From Streptomyces violens (GTDB lineage: Bacteria > Actinomycetota > Actinomycetes > Streptomycetales > Streptomycetaceae), in assembly GCF_000717745.1 (NCBI RefSeq), contig NZ_JOBH01000011.1, forward strand, positions 186,001-250,000: a stretch of DNA of 64,000 nucleotides, read 5' to 3'. Numbering within the stretch: the first letter of the stretch is position 1; each line of letters opens with the position of its first letter. The notes under the pieces were generated by a model, which made no database searches, had not been told where the DNA came from, and worked only from the letters and a program-made list of their open reading frames with translations. Shown piece after piece: positions 58,745-64,000 of this stretch. The position numbers and the translations under genes were made by a program.

Positions 58745-61700
58745 TCAAGAGAGCAGTTCGATCTCGGCGAGGGTGGCCCTGCCGGCCGGGACCAGCCGGT
58801 AGTGCCGGTACGTGCCCGGCCGCTCGACGGAGAAGACGCGGGTCTGCTTGTCCCAGGTGAAGGACTCGGCGGAGCGGCGGTCCAGGGTGGTCCACTTCCG
58901 GCCGTCCGGGGAGCCCTCCAGGGTCCAGCCGGCCGGCGCGTCCTCCTTGGCCGACGAGGTCAGCGTGTACGAGGTGACGCGGGCCGCCTTCGGGAGGTCG
59001 GCGGCCGCCGTCCCGAAGGACGCCGACGTGTCCGAGGTGTTGTCGAAGAGCGCCGAGCCGTCCGGCGCGGTCGCGTCACCGGCCGGGGACGGGACCTTCT
59101 CGTCCTGGGTGATCGAGGTGGGCGCCGCGTGCGCGCCGGTGCCCCAGCGGGACGGCTCCGGACCCATGGCGAAGTCCAGCGTGCCGCCGCGGGCGAGGAC
59201 GGAGTGCGGGAGCGCCGTGGAGGTCCAGGGCTTGCCGTTGACCTTCACCCCCTGCACGTAGACGTTCCGGGTGCTGTTCTTCGGGGCCTTGATGACCAGG
59301 TTGCGGCCGTTCTCCAGGTGGACGGTGGCCTTCGTGAAGAGCGGGGAGCCGATCGCGTACTCGGGCTGGCCCATCACCAGCGGGTAGAAGCCGAGGGCGC
59401 TGAAGACGTACCAGGCGGACATCTCGCCGTTGTCCTCGTCGCCGGGGTAGCCCTGGCCGATCTCGCTGCCGAGGTAGAGCCGGGAGAGCACCTCGCGGAC
59501 CTTCTCCTGGGTCTTCCACGGCTGCCCGGCCGCGTCGTAGGCGTACGCGATGTGGTGCGAGGGCTGGTTGCTGTGGCCGTACATGCCCATCCGGGTGTCG
59601 CGGGCCTCGGTCATCTCGTGGATCACGTTGCCGTAGCTGCCCGCGAACTCCTTGGTACCGGTCTCGGGCGTCGCGAAGTACGTGTCGAGCTTCTTCGCGA
59701 GGCCCGCGCGGCCGCCGTAGAGGTTGGCGAGGCCCTTCAGGTCCTGCGGCGCGGTGAAGGCGAAGGACCAGCCGTTGGTCTCGGTGTAGTCGTGGCCCCA
59801 GACGCGCGGGTCGTACTTGTCCGGTGTCAGCCGCCAGTTGCCCTGCTCGTCCTTGCCCTGGAAGAAGCCGACCCTGTCGTCGAAGAGCTTGACGTAGTCC
59901 CGGGCGCGGTTGAGGAAGTACTCCGACTCCTCCTTGTAGCGCTTCTCGTGGGTCTTCTTGTAGAGCGCGCGGCCCATCTGTGCGATGCCGAAGTCGTTGA
60001 GGTAGCCCTCCAGGGCCCAGGACATGCCCTCGCGGGTCTTGGTGGACGTGTACCCGAGGAACGGCGAGGTGTTCATGCCCTTGCGGCCGACGCCGGGGCT
60101 GGGCGGCGCGACGGTGGCGTTCTTCAGCGCCGCCTCGTACGCCGCCTTGGCGTCGAGGCGCACCCCCTTGGCGTACGCGTCGGCGAACGCCACGTCGGAG
60201 CTCGTACCGGTCATCAGGTCGGCGTAGCCGGGCGAGGACCAGCGGGAGATCCAGCCGCCGTCCTTGTACTGCTGGACGAAGCCGTCGGCCAGCTCGCCGG
60301 CCAGCTTCGGGGTGAGGAAGGAGTACGCGGGCCAGGTGGTCCGATAGGTGTCCCAGAAGCCGTTGTTGACGTGGACCTGGCCATCGACGATCTTCGATCC
60401 GGTGTGGGTGGGGGTGTCGGGGCCGGTCGCGGGGGAGAAGGGGCTGGCGTAGCGGACCTTGCCGTCCACCTTCTCCGAGCCGGAGTTGGGGTAGAGGTAC
60501 AGCCGGTAGAGGTTGGAGTAGAGCGTGGTGAGCTGGTCGTGGCTCGCGCCCTCGACCTCGATGCGGCCGAGGATGTCGTCCCAGGCGGACCGGGCCCGGT
60601 CCCGTACGGAGGCGAAGGACGCGCCTTCGGGGGCCTCCTGACGGAGGTTCTCCTTCGCCTGGTCGACGCTGATGAGGGACGTGGCGATGCGCATCGTCAC
60701 CGTGCGGTCGGTGCCGGGCTCGAAGCGGAGATAGCCGGTGACGTCGGGGCCGCCGCCTCCGGTGAGCTTGCCGCCGGCGGTGACCGGCGCGTCGAACGTG
60801 GCGTACACGAAGAGCCGCGTGGCCCCCGTGGACAGCCCGCTCTTGACGTCGGAGAAGCCCGTGACCACGCCGTTCTCGGTGTCGAGCGTCAGGCCGCCCT
60901 TGTTGTTGACGTTGTCGAAGATCAGGCTCGCATCGTCACCCGGAAAGGTGAACTTCATCAGGGCGGCGTGGTCGGTGGGAGCGATCTCGGTCTTCAGTCC
61001 GTTGTCGAAGGTGACGCCGTAATAGTGCGGCTTCGCCGTCTCGCGGGAGTGGTGGAAGGGGAGCGCGCGGGCGGTGCGGGAGGCGTTGGGGGTGCCGGCG
61101 GCCGCGGACGGCATCACCTGGAAGGTCTGCCGGTCGCCCATCCAGGGGCTGGGTTCGTGGCTGGCGGAAAATGCCTGGAGGGTGGGGAGGTTGTCGGCGT
61201 TGTTCTTGCGCGCGTATTCGTAAAGCCAGTCCTGGGAGCCGGCGTTGGTGACCGGGGTCCAGAAGTTGAAGCCGTTGGGGACGGCGGTCGCGGGGAAGGT
61301 GTTGCCGCGGGAGAAGCTGCCGCTGGAGTTGGTGCCGCGGGTGGTCGAGGCGTAGTCGGCGAGGTGCGCGAGACGCTTCTCGGGCGCCTTGGGTGCGAGC
61401 GTCACATCGTCGAGCCAGCCGCGGAAGGCGCCGGTGCCCTGAGGCGCGTCGTACGCGATGAGGATGCGGTCGACCGTCTTTCCGGCGGCCACCGCTCCGA
61501 TCCGTGACTCCCGGTTGTTCCACTGATTGACGTAGAGCGTCTTGGCGGCGCCCTGGCCCTGCGGCGTCAGCGGAGCGCCGTACTGATCGGCCGGTTTCAG
61601 GTCGCTGAGGTAACTGCCGTCGGTGAAGGCGAGATCAACGGAGACGTGGGTGGCGCGGTAGTCACGGGCCGATCCGGCCATTTCGGGGAAGAGCTTGTAG

Positions 61701-62149
61701 GAGAGGGCGGTGTCGCGATCGACCTGGACGTCGACGTCGAAGACCTTGTTGTACGCGTAGCCGTGGCCGCCGGCGGTGTGGCTGCCGCCGTAGCGGAGCG
61801 CGCGGGTGCCCGTGAAGCCCGCGTTCTGCTTCGCCGTGGGGGAGTCGGTGGGGCCGGTGTCGACGTGGCTGGTCATGCCGGGTGCCGTGCCGCTCTCGGG
61901 GCGGACGCCGGAGGCTCTCAGGGTGCCGTCGGGGCCCGTTTCGGTGGTGTCGCGCCAGTCCGCTGCCGGCTCGCCGGACTCGAACGAGGAGCTGAACTCC
62001 TGGGCTGTGCCCGGTGGTTCCTGTGGTGCGGAGGGCGCGGCCACGGCCGCGCCGTGTGCCGTCACGATCAGCAGGGCGGCGGCCGTCAGGGCGACAGGCC
62101 GGTTGATCCCACGCAAGTGTCCGATCCGCACGCGAGCATCTCCACTCAT
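58745..62149 (-). CDS. secreted GH92-family alpha-mannosidase
   Basis: 1134 residues. A signal peptide (PVALTAAALLIVTAHGAAVA) is followed by an N-terminal beta-sandwich (about 40-330). The GH92 catalytic part begins near AHLADYASTTRGTNSSGSFS and GNTFPATAVPNGFNFWTPVT. GH92 blocks include GGWISRWSSPGYADLMTGTS, MYGHSNQPSHHIAYAYDAAG and GDEDNGEMSAWYVFSALGFY, which hold the acidic residues of this inverting, Ca2+-dependent exo-mannosidase family. A C-terminal discoidin (F5/8C) domain ends LAEIELLS. It trims alpha-mannose from N-glycans or mannans outside the cell. The ATG at 62149 is best placed before the signal peptide, though no ribosome site is visible. It is divergent from ngcE across a dre-like site. 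Confidence 0.9.
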   Translation of the reverse strand: MSGDARVRIGHLRGINRPVALTAAALLIVTAHGAAVAAPSAPQEPPGTAQEFSSSFESGEPAADWRDTTETGPDGTLRASGVRPESGTAPGMTSHVDTGPTDSPTAKQNAGFTGTRALRYGGSHTAGGHGYAYNKVFDVDVQVDRDTALSYKLFPEMAGSARDYRATHVSVDLAFTDGSYLSDLKPADQYGAPLTPQGQGAAKTLYVNQWNNRESRIGAVAAGKTVDRILIAYDAPQGTGAFRGWLDDVTLAPKAPEKRLAHLADYASTTRGTNSSGSFSRGNTFPATAVPNGFNFWTPVTNAGSQDWLYEYARKNNADNLPTLQAFSASHEPSPWMGDRQTFQVMPSAAAGTPNASRTARALPFHHSRETAKPHYYGVTFDNGLKTEIAPTDHAALMKFTFPGDDASLIFDNVNNKGGLTLDTENGVVTGFSDVKSGLSTGATRLFVYATFDAPVTAGGKLTGGGGPDVTGYLRFEPGTDRTVTMRIATSLISVDQAKENLRQEAPEGASFASVRDRARSAWDDILGRIEVEGASHDQLTTLYSNLYRLYLYPNSGSEKVDGKVRYASPFSPATGPDTPTHTGSKIVDGQVHVNNGFWDTYRTTWPAYSFLTPKLAGELADGFVQQYKDGGWISRWSSPGYADLMTGTSSDVAFADAYAKGVRLDAKAAYEAALKNATVAPPSPGVGRKGMNTSPFLGYTSTKTREGMSWALEGYLNDFGIAQMGRALYKKTHEKRYKEESEYFLNRARDYVKLFDDRVGFFQGKDEQGNWRLTPDKYDPRVWGHDYTETNGWSFAFTAPQDLKGLANLYGGRAGLAKKLDTYFATPETGTKEFAGSYGNVIHEMTEARDTRMGMYGHSNQPSHHIAYAYDAAGQPWKTQEKVREVLSRLYLGSEIGQGYPGDEDNGEMSAWYVFSALGFYPLVMGQPEYAIGSPLFTKATVHLENGRNLVIKAPKNSTRNVYVQGVKVNGKPWTSTALPHSVLARGGTLDFAMGPEPSRWGTGAHAAPTSITQDEKVPSPAGDATAPDGSALFDNTSDTSASFGTAAADLPKAARVTSYTLTSSAKEDAPAGWTLEGSPDGRKWTTLDRRSAESFTWDKQTRVFSVERPGTYRHYRLVPAGRATLAEIELLS

Positions 62150-62556
62150 CTGACATGGCTCAACTGACATCGTTGTCATACCGGCATTGCAGAGATAACC
62201 AACAGCCGTGCGGCCTTTGGTGTCAAGGGAGCCGGGAGAGGTGGCGGCAATGACCCCTGCCCGATCCGCGCATGTCGGCGTGCATGTCGGAGAGGTCTCA
62301 ACTCGGGAAAGACTGGCGGCAAAAGCTGCTTTTGATCTTGCCCCGCTCGCGTGAAGTGGACTATACCTGTCGGCGTCCGAATGGCTGTGCGCTTCGAGCC
62401 GTCCGGAACCGGGGGACCAGCGGGGAATCCCACGTTTTCCCTGCGTATCTCTAGCGCGCCCGGTGCACATCCCGTACAACTCAGCTTCATCTGACCCGCG
62501 GTGCCGGGGTGGCTCCGGTACACCGCCTGAGTCCTGGAGAAGGCGAGGACTTGAGC
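62150..62556. other. 407-base divergent control region of GH92 and ngcE
   Basis: It contains a dre-like site and a possible promoter (62338-62370), followed by a leader of about 180 bases for ngcE. In the leader ACTCAG (62479-62484) can pair with CTGAGT (62527-62532) around an inner hairpin (GTGCCGG with CCGGTAC). No convincing ORF is seen. Confidence 0.5.
62338..62370 (+). promoter_or_regulatory. ngcE promoter overlapped by a DasR-like (dre) site
   Basis: -35 TTGCCC (62338-62343), 18-base spacer, -10 TATACC (62362-62367). AGTGGACTATACCTGT (62355-62370) matches 12 of 16 positions of the dre consensus AGTGGTCTAGACCACT and covers the -10, as expected for repression relieved by glucosamine-6-phosphate. 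Confidence 0.65.
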
Positions 62557-63999
62557 ATGGGATCCACCTCAGAAACCAGCCGTCGCGATCTGATCAAGCG
62601 GTCCGCGGCGCTCGGAGTGTTCGCCGTCCCGACGATGAGTGCCCTCGCCTCGTGCGCGAGCGGTGGTGACAGCGGCGGCGGTGACAAGGTCGACAAGGGC
62701 ACCAAGTCCGCGAAGAACCCGCTCGCCGTCAATGAGAGCGCGGCTTTGGACGTGGTCATCTTCGACGGCGGTTTCGGCGACAAATACGCCAAGGACGCCG
62801 AGGCGCAGTACGCGGCCGCCTACCCCAAGACCAAGGGGAAGATCAAGCACGCCTCCACGCAGAAGATCCAGTCCACGCTGCAGCCCCGTTTCAACGGCGG
62901 CAATCCGCCCGACCTGGTCGACAACTCCGGTGCGGAGCAGATGGACTTCAGCACCCTGGTCGGCAAGGACCAGCTGACGGACCTCACGCCGCTGCTCGAC
63001 GCGCCCTCGATCGACGACCCGAGCAAGAAGGTGCGCGACACGCTGCGCCCCGGCGTCGTGGAAATGGGCCAGTTCGGCGGCTCGGAGATCTGGACCCTGT
63101 ACTACGCCTACACGGTCTACGGCGTCTGGTACTCCAAGACCAATCTCAAGAAGCTGGACGCGGAATACCCGGAGACCTGGGACGACATGCTCGCGCTCTG
63201 CGCGAAGGCGAAGAAGAAGGGCATCGCCGGCTGGACGTACCCGGGCAAGTACCCGTACTACGTGCCGTTCAGCCTGTACCCCTTCATCGCGAAGATCGGC
63301 GGCGCCGAGGTGCTGCGCCGGATCGACAACCTGGAGCCGGGCGCGTGGAAGGACCCGGCGGTGCGCGCCGCGTTCGAGGCGTACTACGAGCTGTACAAGA
63401 AGGGGTACATCCTCAAGGGCAGCCCGGGCCTGGACCACCTGCAGTCCCAGAAGGCGTGGGCCGAGGGCAAGGCGCTGTTCATCCCGAACGGCTCCTGGGT
63501 GGAGAACGAGTCGGGCAAGCAGATCGAGGCGGCCGGCAACTTCGACCTCGCCGTGGGCGCCCCGTCCGGCCTGGACTCCTCCGACAAGATGCCGTTCGGG
63601 ACGCTCTGGGCCTCCGGCGGCGAGCCGTTCATCGTGCCCAAGCAGGCGCAGAACGCCGAGGGCGGCATGGAGCTGCTGCGCATCATGCTCAGCGAGAAGT
63701 CCTCCAAGAACTTCACCAAGCAGGTCTCCTCGCTCACCTCGCTGAACGGCGGTACCGAGGGCCTGACCCTGCCGCCGGGCCTGTCGTCCGCGCAGCAGGC
63801 CCTGGAGAAGGCCGGCAAGAACGTCCTCAACCCTCGGCTGCAGGACTGGTATGTCGCCCTGCAGAAGGAGAAGATCGGCGTCGGCTGCATCGGCGAGATG
63901 ATGGCCGGCCGGCTGACCCCGGCCGAGGCCATCAACAAGATCCAGAAGTACGCGGACGAGACCCGCAAGGACTCCAGCGTGAAGAAGTACAAGCGCTGA
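62557..63999 (+). CDS. ngcE: N-acetylglucosamine ABC transporter solute-binding lipoprotein (NgcE)
   Basis: 480 residues. The signal has a twin-arginine motif (SRRDLIKRSAALGVF, R9-R10) and a lipobox ending in C33 (LASC), so export is probably by Tat with lipidation. The body is a type-1 extracellular solute-binding protein: DVVIFDGGFGDKYAKDAEAQ, PDLVDNSGAEQMDFSTL, VYGVWYSKTNLKKLDAEYPE and GKALFIPNGSWVENESGKQI. It matches NgcE of S. coelicolor, the GlcNAc/chitobiose-binding component. The permease genes ngcF and ngcG would follow beyond the window. The ATG at 62557 has GAGG 8 bases upstream. The gene ends one base before the window edge. Confidence 0.88.
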   Translation: MGSTSETSRRDLIKRSAALGVFAVPTMSALASCASGGDSGGGDKVDKGTKSAKNPLAVNESAALDVVIFDGGFGDKYAKDAEAQYAAAYPKTKGKIKHASTQKIQSTLQPRFNGGNPPDLVDNSGAEQMDFSTLVGKDQLTDLTPLLDAPSIDDPSKKVRDTLRPGVVEMGQFGGSEIWTLYYAYTVYGVWYSKTNLKKLDAEYPETWDDMLALCAKAKKKGIAGWTYPGKYPYYVPFSLYPFIAKIGGAEVLRRIDNLEPGAWKDPAVRAAFEAYYELYKKGYILKGSPGLDHLQSQKAWAEGKALFIPNGSWVENESGKQIEAAGNFDLAVGAPSGLDSSDKMPFGTLWASGGEPFIVPKQAQNAEGGMELLRIMLSEKSSKNFTKQVSSLTSLNGGTEGLTLPPGLSSAQQALEKAGKNVLNPRLQDWYVALQKEKIGVGCIGEMMAGRLTPAEAINKIQKYADETRKDSSVKKYKR

Positions 64000-64000
64000 C

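Overview
The window is very GC-rich, uses many GTG starts and shows strong third-position GC bias. It carries a gamma-butyrolactone (A-factor type) signalling locus, an ECF41-type sigma factor, a SepF paralogue, an RsbW-like ATPase and a GlcNAc-importer binding protein. Together these point to a Streptomyces chromosome. The right end (MurA-type enzyme, aconitase, NgcE) recalls, from memory, the SCO5998-SCO6005 neighbourhood of S. coelicolor. No rRNA, tRNA, CRISPR array, integrase or transposase was recognised.

Layout. (A) 1-6166: a choline/glycine-betaine catabolic operon on the + strand, with a demethylating oxidoreductase C-terminus, a Rieske betaine-type oxygenase, betaine aldehyde dehydrogenase, an APC permease and choline oxidase. 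(B) 6163-16200: an ANTAR regulator, an AraC-type regulator, a membrane-anchored unknown, a secreted M4 metalloprotease, an IclR remnant, an ArsB/NhaD-type permease, a SepF-like protein, an ATPase, a MazG-like pyrophosphohydrolase, an unknown and an LLM oxidoreductase. (C) 16323-20419: arginine deiminase, catabolic-type ornithine carbamoyltransferase and a permease. A second arginine deiminase with an ArcD-like antiporter lies at 40592-43335. (D) 20585-24441: an anti-sigma-like ATPase, then enoyl-CoA hydratase and a fused salicylyl/aminobenzoyl-CoA monooxygenase-reductase.

(E) 24459-29762: an AfsA/ScbA-family butyrolactone synthase, two ScbR/ArpA-like TetR receptors, an MDR reductase and a HAD phosphatase. 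Three putative receptor boxes share the core AACC-N4-GGTW. This block sits inside an aryl/acyl-CoA catabolic region, since (F) 29943-40395 continues it with PaaX, an aryl-CoA ligase, two acyl-CoA dehydrogenases, an ADP-forming acyl-CoA synthetase, a dienoyl-CoA-reductase-like SDR, an NCS1 permease, a 43-residue ORF and a TetR flanked by two matching palindromes. The plausible joint role is uptake, CoA activation and dearomatisation of anthranilate/salicylate-like acids.

(G) 40401-40547: a stem-rich transcribed element ending in a 14-bp hairpin plus T-run, which I could not assign to a known RNA family. (H) 43499-51223: a lipoprotein, glycerate kinase, a DASS-type transporter, a secreted acidic protein with a two-component system, and a MurA-type enzyme carrying an N-terminal HTH. 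(I) 51379-55303: an accessory insert of AhpD-like, TetR, DUF4865, an old yellow enzyme lacking its usual His/Asn pair, and an ECF41 sigma factor. (J) 55489-63999: aconitase behind an 18-bp perfect palindrome, a His-rich secreted peptide, a GH92 alpha-mannosidase and NgcE. The last two are divergent across one DasR-like (dre) site.

All assignments were made by reading the sequence. No database or folding computation was run. Start codons were moved from the longest frame where a ribosome-binding site, gene overlap or family N-terminus argued for it.
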